64,000 nt of DNA from Alphaproteobacteria bacterium (GTDB lineage Bacteria; Pseudomonadota; Alphaproteobacteria; Micropepsales; Micropepsaceae), in NCBI GenBank assembly GCA_017308475.1, contig JAFKEU010000006.1:269694-333693 (forward strand), given 5' to 3'. This document shows positions 1 to 9,332 of this stretch, in pieces. The notes under the pieces are model-generated. The model did not search any database. It saw nothing but the letters and a program-made list of their open reading frames with translations, and was not told the origin of the DNA. Numbering within the stretch: the first letter of the stretch is position 1; every line of letters begins with the position of its first letter. The translations under genes were made by a program, and so were the position numbers.

Positions 1-513
1 GTCGCCCGCTACGGCAAGGGCCGTGTCGCCAAGGCCGCGCTGGTCAGCGCCGTGCCGCCCGTGATGGTGAAGAAGGACTCCAATCCGGGCGGCCTGCCGA
101 TCGCGGTGTTCGACGGGCTGCGCGAGGCGCTGACCGCCAACCGCGCCCAGTTCTTCCTGGACGTTCCCAGCGGGCCCTTCTATGGCTTCAACCGGCCGGG
201 CGCCAAGGTGATCGAGGGGGTGATCCGCAACTGGTGGCGCCAGGGCATGATGGGCGGCGCCAACGCCCATTACGACTGCATCAAGGCCTTCTCGGAAACC
301 GACTTCACCGAAGACCTGAAGATGATCGACGTGCCCACGCTCGTGCTGCATGGCGATGACGACCAGATCGTGCCTTACGCCGATGCCGGGGTGCTGTCGG
401 TCAAGCTGCTCAAGCATGGCACGCTGAAGGTTTATCCCGGCTATCCGCACGGCATGCTGACCACCCATGCCGATGTGCTGAATGCCGACCTTCTGGCCTT
501 CTTCAAGAGCTGA
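1..513 (+). CDS. alpha/beta hydrolase, chloroperoxidase-like (5' end outside window)
   Basis: The reading frame is open from base 1 and gives the last 170 residues of an alpha/beta-hydrolase-fold protein resembling non-heme chloroperoxidases and small esterases. The visible start ([20 protein letters not shown]) is the helix and strand that normally follow the nucleophile elbow, so roughly the first 100 residues, including the catalytic Ser, are missing. The later triad members are visible: an Asp in [11 protein letters not shown] and a His in YPHGM near the C-terminus. The stop at 511-513 is one base before the start of the next gene, so the two are probably co-transcribed. The substrate cannot be inferred; the chloroperoxidase name reflects family likeness only. 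Confidence 0.85.
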   Translation, partial: VARYGKGRVAKAALVSAVPPVMVKKDSNPGGLPIAVFDGLREALTANRAQFFLDVPSGPFYGFNRPGAKVIEGVIRNWWRQGMMGGANAHYDCIKAFSETDFTEDLKMIDVPTLVLHGDDDQIVPYADAGVLSVKLLKHGTLKVYPGYPHGMLTTHADVLNADLLAFFKS

Positions 514-514
514 G

Positions 515-1117
515 ATGCAGCAGGTGCCGCTCACCATCGGGATCGCGGGGGGCACCTGTGCCGGCAAGTCGCGGCTGGCCGGAGCGCTGTGCGCGCATTA
601 TGGCGATGCGCTGCTGCTGGCGATGGACAGTTTCTATCGCGAGCAGCCGCGCGCCCTGATCGCCGCCGGCCAGGCCGATTTCGATACGCCAGACGCGCTC
701 GACCTTGCGGCGATGGCGGATGCGCTGGCGATGCTGCGCGCGGGACTTCCCGCCGAGATCCCGCTCTATGACCGTGCCGGCAGTTCGGTGATGGGCCGCC
801 AGACGGTCTCGCCCCGCGGCGTTCTGGTTGTGGAAGGCCTTTATGTGCTGGACTTTCCCCCTATCCGCGAACAGCTCGATCTGGCCGTGTTCATTGCGGT
901 CGAACCTGACGTCCAGCGCACCCGCCGCCAGGTGCGCGACACGATCGAATATGGCCGCCCCGAAGAACGCCTGCTGCACGATCTGGCGCGCGCGCATGCC
1001 GACCAGGCGCGCCATGTGGCGCCCTCGCGCGCCTTCGCCCATCTGGTGCTGTCCGGCACCGCCGGCCTGGAAGAGCAGATGGCTGCCTGCCTTGGTGAAC
1101 TGAAGGACAGGGCCTAG
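515..1117 (+). CDS. uridine kinase-like P-loop kinase
   Basis: A 200-residue P-loop NTPase of the uridine kinase/phosphoribulokinase type. The Walker A motif GGTCAGKS is at residues 12-19. DSFYR at about residues 43-47 matches the uridine-kinase substrate segment, and VVEGLYVLDFPP matches the second core strand. R-rich lid residues (RTRRQVRDTIEYGRP) follow. The family phosphorylates uridine/cytidine or related small substrates in the cytoplasm; specificity is not shown here. The start at 515 lies 1 base after the preceding stop, and an ATG at 482 would only add residues overlapping the upstream gene. Its TAG overlaps the TAG of the convergent Lrp gene on the other strand (CTAG, 1114-1117). 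Confidence 0.85.
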   Translation: MQQVPLTIGIAGGTCAGKSRLAGALCAHYGDALLLAMDSFYREQPRALIAAGQADFDTPDALDLAAMADALAMLRAGLPAEIPLYDRAGSSVMGRQTVSPRGVLVVEGLYVLDFPPIREQLDLAVFIAVEPDVQRTRRQVRDTIEYGRPEERLLHDLARAHADQARHVAPSRAFAHLVLSGTAGLEEQMAACLGELKDRA

Positions 1118-1527
1118 ACCTGCGCCAGCAGCAGCGAGGTCTCGGTGGCGGCGATGCCGGCAATGGTGCGGATCCCGTCCAGCGCGCGGCTGAATGCGGC
1201 AAGGTCGGCGGTGTTCAGCTCCACCACCAGGTCCCAGCGGCCATTGGTGGTGTGGATATCCGCCACCTCCGCAAATCCCTTCAGTGCCTTTATCACCCTG
1301 GCCGACTGTTCGCCCTCGATGGCGATGCACATCACCGCGCGCACGCCGTCCTGGCCGTCCGCGGCACGCACGGTAAAGCCCTGGATGCGCCTGTCGGCCA
1401 GCATGCGGGCGATGCGGTTCTGCACCGTGCCGCGCGAGACCTTCAGCTTCCTGGCCAGCGTCACCGCCGGCTCGCGGGCATTGGCGCGCAGAAGGGCCAG
1501 CAGGCGGCGGTCCAGGTCGTCTGACAT
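1114..1527 (-). CDS. Lrp/AsnC family transcriptional regulator
   Basis: A 137-residue Lrp/AsnC regulator. The N-terminal helix-turn-helix runs from DDLDRRLLALLRANAR through TLARKLKVSRGTVQNRI. The C-terminal RAM ligand-binding domain (VRAVMCIAIEGEQ, HTTNGRWDLVVEL, GIAATETSLLL) completes a full-length family member. The start MSDDLDRR at 1527 was chosen because upstream residues lack family character. It diverges from the arginine-dihydrolase-like gene with 113 bp between starts. This is the classic arrangement for local control of an amino-acid catabolic operon, so arginine or ornithine is a plausible effector (inference). It is convergent with the uridine-kinase-like gene. Confidence 0.9.
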   Translation of the reverse strand: MSDDLDRRLLALLRANAREPAVTLARKLKVSRGTVQNRIARMLADRRIQGFTVRAADGQDGVRAVMCIAIEGEQSARVIKALKGFAEVADIHTTNGRWDLVVELNTADLAAFSRALDGIRTIAGIAATETSLLLAQV

Positions 1528-1640
1528 AACGGCATCATAGCATGGCGAACTGCCAGTTGTCCGGCAATTTGCGGCATATTGCTGGCTTTCTGCTGGCACC
1601 GACCGTGCCGATCATGGTGGGCCATTCCTGGGGATTCGCC

Positions 1641-2504
1641 ATGCGTCCGCAGTTCCTCCTGACCGATCCTGGCCACTTCAACGTCTCCTACTGCATCAAT
1701 CCCTGGATGGCGCCCGAAGCCTGGAATGCGGGCGCCGCGCGCGCCGCCCGGGCCGGGTCCGGGGCCCTGTGTGCCGCCATCCGGGAGGCGGGCGGCGAGG
1801 TGCATCTGCTGCCCGCCGTGGAAGGGCTGCCCGACCTGGTCTTTCCCGCCAATGCCGCGGTGGTCCTGGACGGGACCGTGCTTGCGGCCCGCTTCCTTCA
1901 TCCCCAGCGCCAGGGCGAGGAGGCGATATTCCGCGCCGCCTTTGAAGATCTGCGTGCGCGCGGCCTGGTGGACGAAATCGTGGAACTGCCGGATGGCGTG
2001 ATCCAGGAAGGCGCGGGCGATGCCATCTGGGACCAGACCCGCGGCCATTTCTGGATCGGCCACGGCCAGCGCTCCACCGCGTCCTCCATTGCCGTGATCG
2101 AGCAGGTGTTCGATCAGCCCGGCGTGGCGCTGGAGCTGGCCTCGCCCCGCTTCTATCACCTGGACACCTGTTTCTGCCCGCTGGCCGGCGGCCGGCTTCT
2201 CTATTATCCGCCCGCCTTCACGCCGGCCGCGCTGGCGGCCATCCACGCCCAGGTGCAGCCGGCCGACCGCATCGTGGCAAGCGACGAAGACGCCGCCGCC
2301 TTCTCGGTCAACGCGGTGAACATCGGCGAGGTCATCATCATGGCGCGGCCGCCCGAAAACCTCCGCGCCAGGCTCGCCGCCCATGGCTATCGCGTCGTGC
2401 CGATCGACCTCGATCCCTTCATCCTGTCGGGCGGCGGCGCCTATTGCATGACCCTCAGGCTGGACCGGGCCGGCGGCGCGGGCCGGATGCGAAGGGTGGG
2501 GTGA
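1641..2504 (+). CDS. amidinotransferase/DDAH-superfamily guanidine hydrolase, probable arginine dihydrolase
   Basis: A 287-residue single-domain protein of the arginine deiminase/dimethylarginine hydrolase superfamily. The N-terminal block [18 protein letters not shown] and the [13 protein letters not shown] segment (Asn71), followed by [11 protein letters not shown], match the N-terminal catalytic domain of cyanobacterial AgrE/ArgZ more than classical deiminases, which carry Asp at the Asn position. Catalytic residues visible are Glu123/Asp127 (EGAGDAIW), His173 ([11 protein letters not shown]) and Cys269 (GGGAYCMTL). The expected reaction is hydrolysis of arginine to ornithine, CO2 and ammonia, or of methylated arginine to citrulline. 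The next gene, rocD, consumes ornithine and supports the first. The ATG at 1641 begins the conserved region; an in-frame ATG at 1542 is less likely. Confidence 0.8.
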   Translation: MRPQFLLTDPGHFNVSYCINPWMAPEAWNAGAARAARAGSGALCAAIREAGGEVHLLPAVEGLPDLVFPANAAVVLDGTVLAARFLHPQRQGEEAIFRAAFEDLRARGLVDEIVELPDGVIQEGAGDAIWDQTRGHFWIGHGQRSTASSIAVIEQVFDQPGVALELASPRFYHLDTCFCPLAGGRLLYYPPAFTPAALAAIHAQVQPADRIVASDEDAAAFSVNAVNIGEVIIMARPPENLRARLAAHGYRVVPIDLDPFILSGGGAYCMTLRLDRAGGAGRMRRVG

Positions 2505-2509
2505 CGGCC

Positions 2510-3730
2510 ATGACCCGGCACCAGACCATCGGCATCGCAGAGGCGCTGATCGCCCGCGAGAACCGGCTCGGCGCGTCCAACTACAAGCCGCTGGACGTGG
2601 TTCTGACACGGGGGCAGGGCGTTTATGTCTGGGATGTGGAAGGGCGCCGCTACCTGGATTGCCTGTCGGCCTATTCCGCCGTCAACCAGGGTCATTGCCA
2701 TCCGAAGATACTGGCGGCGATGCGCGAACAGGCCGCGCGCCTGACGCTGACCAGCCGCGCCTTCCGCAACGACCAGCTGGCACCTTTCTATGAAGAGCTT
2801 TGCGCGCTGACCAGGGCCCACAAGGTGCTGCCGATGAATTCGGGCGCCGAGGCGGTGGAAAGCGCCCTGAAGCTGGCGCGCAAATGGGGCTATCGCCACA
2901 AGGCCATACCGGATGGCAGGGCCGAGATCATCGTCTGCGCGAACAATTTCCACGGCCGCACCATCTCCATCGTGGGCTTTTCCAGCGACCCGGCCTCGCG
3001 CGACGGCTTCGGGCCTTTCCCGCCGGGCTTCGTCACCGTGCCCTTCGGCGACGCCGCGGCGCTGGAAGCGGCGATCACCCCCAACACCGCCGCCTTCCTG
3101 GCCGAGCCGATCCAGGGCGAGGCGGGCGTGATCATTCCTCCGCCGGGCTATCTGAAAAAGGCGCGCGAACTTTGCACGCGGCACAATGTCCTTTTCATTC
3201 TCGACGAGATCCAGACCGGCCTTGGCCGCACCGGCACGCTGCTGGCCGAGGAGCATGAAGGCGTCGAAGCCGACCTGACCCTGCTGGGCAAGGCCCTGTC
3301 GGGCGGCTTCTATCCGGTGTCGGCGGTGCTCTCGAATACCGAGGCGATGAGCGTGCTGCATCCGGGCGAGCACGGCTCGACCTTCGGCGGCAATCCCCTG
3401 GGCTGCGCCATCGCCCGCGCCGCGCTGAAGGTGCTGGTGGAAGAGGACATGATCGGCAACGCCGCGCGCGTGGGCGCGCAGCTGAAGGCCGCGCTTGCCG
3501 CCATTCCCGCGCCCCAGGTGAAAGAGGTACGCGGCGTTGGCCTGATGATCGCCATGGAATTGCACGCCGACGCAGGCGGCGCGCGCGGGCTGTGCGAAAA
3601 GCTGATGGCGCGCGGCCTTCTGGTCAAGGAGACCCACGATCATACCGTGCGCATCGCCCCGCCCCTGATCCTGTCGCCGCGCGAAGCCGGCTGGATCGCC
3701 GCCCAGGTCCGCGCCGCGCTGCTGGGATAG
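2510..3730 (+). CDS. rocD: ornithine aminotransferase
   Basis: A 406-residue PLP-dependent class III aminotransferase closest to ornithine-oxo-acid transaminase. It converts ornithine and 2-oxoglutarate to glutamate-5-semialdehyde and glutamate in the cytoplasm. Recognisable segments in order: [78 protein letters not shown], and the Schiff-base Lys in [27 protein letters not shown] is also present. Its ATG lies 5 bp after the stop of the arginine-dihydrolase-like gene, preceded by GGGTGGGG. The two probably form an arginine-to-glutamate-semialdehyde operon controlled by the divergent Lrp regulator. A GTG at 2501 is an alternative start. Confidence 0.93.
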   Translation: MTRHQTIGIAEALIARENRLGASNYKPLDVVLTRGQGVYVWDVEGRRYLDCLSAYSAVNQGHCHPKILAAMREQAARLTLTSRAFRNDQLAPFYEELCALTRAHKVLPMNSGAEAVESALKLARKWGYRHKAIPDGRAEIIVCANNFHGRTISIVGFSSDPASRDGFGPFPPGFVTVPFGDAAALEAAITPNTAAFLAEPIQGEAGVIIPPPGYLKKARELCTRHNVLFILDEIQTGLGRTGTLLAEEHEGVEADLTLLGKALSGGFYPVSAVLSNTEAMSVLHPGEHGSTFGGNPLGCAIARAALKVLVEEDMIGNAARVGAQLKAALAAIPAPQVKEVRGVGLMIAMELHADAGGARGLCEKLMARGLLVKETHDHTVRIAPPLILSPREAGWIAAQVRAALLG

Positions 3731-3789
3731 TTGCGCCGCCTTCCGCGATAGGCAAAAGTCGCGCCCAACAATCGGCAAACGGGTGGGAC

Positions 3790-5181
3790 ATGAGCGGCCT
3801 TCACGAACTTTCCCTGCACGCGCTGTCGGCGGGCCTGGCGGCAAGGCGCTTCTCGCCGGTCGATGTCGTCGATGCGTGCCTGGCGCGCATTGCGGCGCTG
3901 GAGCCGCGCCTCCACGCCTTTGTCGAAATCTATGCCGACGATGCGCGCCTTGCCGCCGAGGCCGCGGACAAGGCGATGCGGTCCGGTCATGGCCTTGGGC
4001 CGCTGCACGGCATTCCCGTCGCGCTGAAGGACCTGGTGGAAGTCGAGGGCCGCATCACGACCGCGGGCAGCGCGGTGTGGCGCGGGCGGCGCTCCACCTT
4101 CACCGCCACCCTGGCGCAGCGGATGATCGGCGCGGGCATGGTCGTGCTCGGCAAGACGCACACGGTCGAATTCGCCTATGGCGCCTGGGGCACCAACGAA
4201 CAGATGGGCACGCCATGGAATCCGTGGGACATGGACGTGGCGCGCACGCCGGGCGGCTCCTCCGCCGGCTCGGCGGTGGCGGTGGCCGCACGCATGGCGC
4301 CGGTGGCCATCGGCACCGACACCGGCGGCTCGGTGCGCGTTCCCGCCTCCTGGTGCGGCATCACGGGCCTTAAGACCACGATCGGGCGCATCAGCACCCA
4401 TGGCGTGATCCCGCTGTCGCCCACGCTCGATACCCCGGGGCCGCTGGCGCGCTGCGTGGAAGACTGCGCCATCCTTCTGGTGTTGCTGCAGGGCGGAGAT
4501 CCCAACGATGCGATCACCTTCTCTTTGGCACCGTCCTCGCCGCTGGCCGACATGCGCCGCGGCATCAAGGGGCTCCGCCTGGCCGCCCTGCCGGACGGCG
4601 AGCGGGCGGGCGTCGACACGGAAGTGCTGGCCGCCTATGACACCTCGCTGGCGAAGCTTTCGGAGCTTGGGGCGGACATCGCCGTGCTGCCCTCCGGCCG
4701 CAGCCTGCGCGAGGCGGGCGACCTGGTGGGCAAGATCATCTCGGCGGAAAGCTATGCCTTCCATGCCGGCTTCATCGACCGCAACGATCTTCCGCTCGAC
4801 CAGGCGGTGCGCGCGCGCATCCGCGCCGGCGCCGCGCTGTCGGCGAAGGACTATCTGGACGTGCTGGAAGACCGCAAGAAAGCCAAGGCCGAGTTCGCCG
4901 CCCGCATGGCAGGCTTCGACGCGGTGCTGACGCCGTCGACGCTGACGCCCGCCATTCCCCTGGACACGGTGGACCAGACGAGGACGCCCGCCATCTCCAC
5001 CCGCTGGGTCAATTACCTGGACCTGTGCGCGCTGTCGCTGCCCAACGGCATGACGGAAGGCGGCCTACCCACCTCGCTGCAGATCGTGTGCCGCGGCGGC
5101 GACGAGGCGCTGGCCTTGCGCGTCGGCTGGGCACTGGAACAGGCCACCGACTGGCACATCCGCGCACCCCGGCTGGACTGA
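3790..5181 (+). CDS. amidase (amidase-signature family)
   Basis: A 463-residue amidase-signature enzyme. The Ser-cisSer-Lys triad is visible: Lys80 in HGIPVALKD, the Ser pair in PGGSSAGS (residues 155-161) and nucleophile Ser181 in GTDTGGSVRVPA. The length is normal for GatA-like and aryl/alkyl amidases. It hydrolyses an amide to acid plus ammonia; the natural substrate is unknown. It lies 59 bp downstream of rocD on the same strand, so it may belong to the arginine/nitrogen catabolic unit. It is probably not GatA, since no gatB or gatC neighbours are present. The ATG at 3790 gives the usual family N-terminus (LHELSLHALSAGLAARRFSP); the longer open frame upstream overlaps rocD. Confidence 0.9.
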   Translation: MSGLHELSLHALSAGLAARRFSPVDVVDACLARIAALEPRLHAFVEIYADDARLAAEAADKAMRSGHGLGPLHGIPVALKDLVEVEGRITTAGSAVWRGRRSTFTATLAQRMIGAGMVVLGKTHTVEFAYGAWGTNEQMGTPWNPWDMDVARTPGGSSAGSAVAVAARMAPVAIGTDTGGSVRVPASWCGITGLKTTIGRISTHGVIPLSPTLDTPGPLARCVEDCAILLVLLQGGDPNDAITFSLAPSSPLADMRRGIKGLRLAALPDGERAGVDTEVLAAYDTSLAKLSELGADIAVLPSGRSLREAGDLVGKIISAESYAFHAGFIDRNDLPLDQAVRARIRAGAALSAKDYLDVLEDRKKAKAEFAARMAGFDAVLTPSTLTPAIPLDTVDQTRTPAISTRWVNYLDLCALSLPNGMTEGGLPTSLQIVCRGGDEALALRVGWALEQATDWHIRAPRLD

Positions 5182-5240
5182 AAACCTCGTCAGGTCACCG
5201 CAAAGGGCGTAGGATGGCACAGCTTTTGTGGGGTAGCGCC

Positions 5241-5870
5241 ATGACCGACTGGACGATCCGCGCGCACGAATTTTCCAACTGCAACTGTTCCTATGGCTGT
5301 CCCTGCCAGTTCAACGGCCTGCCCACCCATGGGCATTGCCGGGCCGTGGTCGGCTTTCGGATCGACAGTGGCCATCACGGCGACACCAGCCTGGACGGGC
5401 TGGCGGTCGTGGGCATGTTCTCCTGGCCCGGGCCCATCCATGAAGGCCATGGGGAGGCGGCCGTGGTGATAGACAGCAAGGCAAGCCCTGCCCAGCGCGC
5501 GGCGCTGCTGCGCATCCTGACCGGCCAGGATACCGAGCCCGGCGCCACCATCTTCAACGTCTTTGCCTCCACGCTGGAAAAGCTGCACGAACCCATCTTC
5601 ACTGACATCGATTTTCAGGTCGACATCGACGCGCGCCGCGCCCGCATCAATGTCCCCGGCCTGGTGGAATCGCGCGGCGAGCCCATCCTCAATCCGGTCA
5701 CCGGCGCCGAACACCGCATTCGCATCGACAATCCCAACGGCTTCGAATACCTCCTGGCCGAAATCGGACGCGGCTGGTCCAGCACGCAAAGGCCGATGGC
5801 GATCGAACTGGCCGACAGCTACGGCCAGTTCTGCGAACTGAACCTGTGCCAGAGCGGCGTGATCCACTAG
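5241..5870 (+). CDS. DUF1326 domain protein
   Basis: A 209-residue protein of the DUF1326 family. It begins TDWTIRAHEFSNCNCSYGCPCQF, whose closely spaced cysteines (NCNCxYGCPC) are the family hallmark and look like a metal or thiol centre. The rest (GDTSLDGLAVVGMFSWPGPIHEG, TGQDTEPGATIFNVFAST) is also family-typical. No biochemical function is established. The ATG at 5241 is chosen because it starts the conserved block; an in-frame ATG at 5214 would add nine residues. It is followed 3 bp later by a DUF2182 membrane protein, a common genomic partner, suggesting a two-component membrane system. Confidence 0.85.
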   Translation: MTDWTIRAHEFSNCNCSYGCPCQFNGLPTHGHCRAVVGFRIDSGHHGDTSLDGLAVVGMFSWPGPIHEGHGEAAVVIDSKASPAQRAALLRILTGQDTEPGATIFNVFASTLEKLHEPIFTDIDFQVDIDARRARINVPGLVESRGEPILNPVTGAEHRIRIDNPNGFEYLLAEIGRGWSSTQRPMAIELADSYGQFCELNLCQSGVIH

Positions 5871-5873
5871 GCC

Positions 5874-6713
5874 ATGGAGGGTGGGGCGCTCGAGGCCGTG
5901 CTGCGCCGCGACCGCCAGATGGTGTCGGCCGCGCTGCTGCTGCTGACTCTGCTGGCGCTGGGCTACATCCTCTGGCTGGCCGGCCGCATGGCGATGCCCA
6001 CGCCCGGCGCGATGCCTGACATGCCTGGGATGGACATGCCCGGCATGGACATGCCGATGGGCGCGGCGGTTCAGCCGGTGCTGAAGGCATGGACGGCGGG
6101 CGAATTCCTTCTCACCTTCGTCATGTGGTCGGTGATGATGGTGGCCATGATGCTGCCGTCCGCCGCGCCGATGATCCTGCTCTATGCACGGGTCGGGCGC
6201 ATGGCCCAGGCGGCACAAAAGCCCTTCGCCGCCACCGGCTGGTTCGCCGGCGGCTACCTGCTGGCATGGACACTGTTCTCGCTCCTGGCCACGGCGGCGC
6301 AGGGAATCCTGACCGGCCTTGCGCTGCTCACGCCGATGATGGCCAGCGCCAGCGACGCGATGGGTGGTGTCATCCTGATCGCCGCGGGCCTCTATCAATG
6401 GACGCCATGGAAGGATCGCTGCCTGGCCCATTGCCGTGCGCCGCTGGCGTTCATCCAGCGGCATGGCGGCTTTCGCCCCCGCCCGTCTGCGGCGCTGGGG
6501 CTTGGCCTGCGCCACGGATTCTATTGCGTGGGCTGCTGCTGGGCGCTGATGGCGCTGCTGTTCGTGGGCGGGATCATGAATATCGCCTGGATCGCGGGGC
6601 TTGCCGTCCTGGTGCTGCTGGAGAAGCTGCTGAAGCATGGCCGGTTGATCGCGCGCGGCGCGGGGCTGGCGGCCATCGCCGCCGGCCTCATTCTGCTTGC
6701 GCCCGCGGCCTGA
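5874..6713 (+). CDS. DUF2182 integral membrane protein, putative metal-binding
   Basis: A 279-residue polytopic membrane protein of the DUF2182 family. After a first membrane segment (ALLLLTLLALGYILWLAG) comes a Met-rich stretch at about residues 40-62 with repeated MPGMDMPGMDMP, resembling methionine-rich copper-binding segments. The family core follows: FVMWSVMMVAMMLPSAAPMILLY, then YQWTPWKDRCLAHCRAP, then GLRHGFYCVGCCWALMALLFVGG. Paired cysteines and methionines suggest soft-metal handling, but this is inference. It is translationally close to the DUF1326 gene (3 bp). The stop is 6 bp from the convergent stop of the next gene. Confidence 0.85.
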   Translation: MEGGALEAVLRRDRQMVSAALLLLTLLALGYILWLAGRMAMPTPGAMPDMPGMDMPGMDMPMGAAVQPVLKAWTAGEFLLTFVMWSVMMVAMMLPSAAPMILLYARVGRMAQAAQKPFAATGWFAGGYLLAWTLFSLLATAAQGILTGLALLTPMMASASDAMGGVILIAAGLYQWTPWKDRCLAHCRAPLAFIQRHGGFRPRPSAALGLGLRHGFYCVGCCWALMALLFVGGIMNIAWIAGLAVLVLLEKLLKHGRLIARGAGLAAIAAGLILLAPAA

Positions 6714-6719
6714 GCGTTC

Positions 6720-9332
6720 TTACGCGCGCTTCCACACCGCATAATAGGGCTGGCTGGAAAAGTCGGCATTGAAACCGGGAAAGATGACGGACTGGCCGCC
6801 GCGCGCCGGCACGAAATAATATTGCAGCGGATAGGGCGAGCCCGTGTAGGCGGCTGGAATGGCCGCGCCAAAGCCCGCGCCGTCGCGTGTCATCGCCATG
6901 CTCAGCCAACGCTCGCCGTGATTGACATGGCGATAAAACAGCGTCGCGGAAACGGCCGATGGCGCCGTCAGCGCAAGCGGCAACGGCGAGCCGGGCGTGA
7001 ACATTGCGGGCACGTCATGGCGGCAGTCCAGTTGCGGCCGCACCGGCGGATTGGCGACGGCGGCCATCGCCTTTGCGGCGTCGCCATTCCCGCCTCTGGC
7101 CACCGCCGCGCGCACCGCGGCAATGTCGGCATCGATGGCCGCCAGCCGGTCGGTCCAGTGGCCGCGCCGCATGGGAATGCGCCCATAAGAGATGTCGGAT
7201 CGATAGACCGCGCCTTGCCTTGCCAATTCCGCCCACGCTGCGCGCGCCTGCCCATAGGCCGCCACCGCGCGCCGCCCTGCCTCCGCGTCGTCGGCCTTCT
7301 GCCACAGCGCATAGTAAAGCCCCGCGCGCAGCTTGGCGGCGAAGAAGCGCGCCAGCCCCGCCTGGATGCGGACGTCGGATTGCACCAGCCCGTCCAGCGC
7401 CGGGCTGCCGCCTTCCGCCACCTTCGCCAGTCCACCAAGCCACACCGCCACCTCGGCGGGCGAATATCTGGCATTGGCACCGCCCGCCAGCAGGTCGCCC
7501 GCATGTTCGTCGATGGTGGAAAAAAGCTGCGGGTCCAGCGGGCTGCAGGCGCCGAAATTATAGGGCGCGGGCGTGTCGGAATAGGGCGCGTTCTTTTTTT
7601 CGACGGCCACCAGCGGCTGGTTGGTATAGACCTCGTACCACAGCGAATGGTTGGACGCCGATGGCAGCGACGCGCTGGTCATGAGCGGCAGCACCCGGCT
7701 TGCGGCAGCCAGTGCCTCCCCCGCCGCCATCGCGCCCTTGCCGTGACGCTCGGCCAGCGTGCGGCGCCAGAAGTCATGCCCGCCCTCGGGGTTGTAGAGC
7801 ATTCGTCCCAGCAGGCGGTAATTGTCGGCGAATTTGCGCCAGTCCTTCGGATGACGGCTGACGGCATAGGCGTTGCGCCCGCCCGGATGGCCCGATCCCT
7901 CGCGCCCCTTGAAGGTCAGCGGCTCGCACACTTCCAGCCCCGCCGCGCCGCAGAAATGTGCCGCCCGGCCGATGGCCGAGGCCAGCGCCGGATCGGCCGA
8001 CAGCAGATGGCGCTGTGTGCCGGGCCACAGCCGATAGAGAATGTCGTAGCTGCGTCCCTCCTGGTACAGGTCGGCATAGCCATAGCGGGTAAAGCGTCGC
8101 GCGCCGTTGGAGACGGCGAAAGTGCCCGTCTCCATCCGCCCCGGCGTGGGGATTTCCAGCTCGCGGATGTCGGCCTGGTGATAGCCCAGGCTCTGGTGCT
8201 CGGCCGAAAATTTGGGGCCAACGCTTACCGGCTGGCCGGTTTTCGCCGCGATGTCGATGATGGTCTGGTCGATGCCCTTGGCATGCATGTCGATATTCAC
8301 TTTGCGCCCGCATTGCGCGATCGCCTCGAACAGGGTCTGCCAGAAGGGGTAATTGCCTTCGGGAATGCCGCTTTCGCCATGCACGCGCAAGGTGACGCCG
8401 GTGATCTCGGGGCATTCCTTCAAAAGGATCGCCAGCGCGTCGCGGTTGTAATTGGCGGCATCCGCCAGGTCCCTGATGCCGCCGATGACATGGTCGGAAT
8501 GGGGGCTGTCGGTCCAGGCCCAGGCATGGGTCCAGATGCCGAGCTGGAAATCCAGGCCGCGCGCGCCCGTCTCCCGGGCGATGAATTTCAGCGTCTGAAG
8601 ATTGCGTTCGCGTTCGCCCGGCTTGAGCGCCGGGGTGATGGTGACGTCATGGCCCGGCACCTCGACCAGATAGGGATAGGGAAAGTGCAGATAGTCGCCG
8701 GTGACCCCGCGCGGGAAATCGTATCCGAAGCCCAGCGCGAAGTTGAAGCGGTTGAAGCGGCACGCCGTCACCATGTCGAGATAGTCGCGCCAGCCATCGC
8801 GGTCATGGAACCACGGCATGTCCTCGATCTCGCTCAGGAAGGCGCGCGCGACGCTGCGGATGCGGTTGGGTGTGGTCTCCGCGATCGCCGTCTTCAGGTT
8901 CAGCGCGCCGGAACCCTGGGCGTCCACACGCTCGGCCAGGTCCAGCAGGGCATAGACGAAACCGCGCGGGTCCTGCGCTGACACCAGCAGTGCGGGCCGT
9001 TCCGCCAGCCGGCCCGGCACCAGCCGCAGGCATTCCGGCGAGGCCCAGTCCCTTGGCGGTGCGGCGAAGCCCGTCGCCCATCGCGATCCCGGCCCCGCGA
9101 CGGCGACGACCGTCCCCTTCGCCGCCGCGGGACCGGTGGCGATATCCAGTGCCATGTTCTTCCTGGCCAGCGCGTCCTTCAGTTTGCCGGCGGCCCAGCG
9201 CAGCGGGGCACTGTCGGCTGCAGCGTCGATCAACAGCGAGACAGAACCGGACTGTGCCGCGGCCGGCGTCAGTGTCGCGGCCGGTGCCGCTCCCAGAACC
9301 TGAAGAACGCGCCGCCGCCGCATGCCTGTCAT
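6720..9332 (-). CDS. large exported glycoside-hydrolase-like protein of unknown specificity
   Basis: An 870-residue protein. MTGMRRRRVLQVLGAAPAATLTPAAAQ is an Arg-rich, Tat-like signal ending in AxA. Residues of about 25-150 look like the small alpha/beta domain that precedes the barrel in GH20/GH67/GH115-type enzymes (APLRWAAGKLKDAL, RGFVYALLDLAERV). A TIM-barrel-like region follows, with strands and acidic residues such as NRFNFALGFGYDFP, LDFQLGIWTHAWAW, GVTLRVHGESGIPEG and KVNIDMHAKG. The C-terminal third looks like a helical part plus a beta module (LPLALTAPSAVSATLFYRHV). A role in polysaccharide or glycoside breakdown is inferred and no exact family is claimed. The start at 9332 has GGAAGG 7 bases upstream. 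The neighbouring MFS gene is on the same strand upstream. Confidence 0.6.
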   Translation of the reverse strand: MTGMRRRRVLQVLGAAPAATLTPAAAQSGSVSLLIDAAADSAPLRWAAGKLKDALARKNMALDIATGPAAAKGTVVAVAGPGSRWATGFAAPPRDWASPECLRLVPGRLAERPALLVSAQDPRGFVYALLDLAERVDAQGSGALNLKTAIAETTPNRIRSVARAFLSEIEDMPWFHDRDGWRDYLDMVTACRFNRFNFALGFGYDFPRGVTGDYLHFPYPYLVEVPGHDVTITPALKPGERERNLQTLKFIARETGARGLDFQLGIWTHAWAWTDSPHSDHVIGGIRDLADAANYNRDALAILLKECPEITGVTLRVHGESGIPEGNYPFWQTLFEAIAQCGRKVNIDMHAKGIDQTIIDIAAKTGQPVSVGPKFSAEHQSLGYHQADIRELEIPTPGRMETGTFAVSNGARRFTRYGYADLYQEGRSYDILYRLWPGTQRHLLSADPALASAIGRAAHFCGAAGLEVCEPLTFKGREGSGHPGGRNAYAVSRHPKDWRKFADNYRLLGRMLYNPEGGHDFWRRTLAERHGKGAMAAGEALAAASRVLPLMTSASLPSASNHSLWYEVYTNQPLVAVEKKNAPYSDTPAPYNFGACSPLDPQLFSTIDEHAGDLLAGGANARYSPAEVAVWLGGLAKVAEGGSPALDGLVQSDVRIQAGLARFFAAKLRAGLYYALWQKADDAEAGRRAVAAYGQARAAWAELARQGAVYRSDISYGRIPMRRGHWTDRLAAIDADIAAVRAAVARGGNGDAAKAMAAVANPPVRPQLDCRHDVPAMFTPGSPLPLALTAPSAVSATLFYRHVNHGERWLSMAMTRDGAGFGAAIPAAYTGSPYPLQYYFVPARGGQSVIFPGFNADFSSQPYYAVWKRA

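Noticed and set aside
1564..1595. GCAATTTGC / CCAG...CTGG symmetry as an Lrp operator upstream of the arginine-dihydrolase-like gene
   Set aside because: The symmetry is weak and the match to known Lrp boxes too loose to list as a site, although an operator in this gap is expected.
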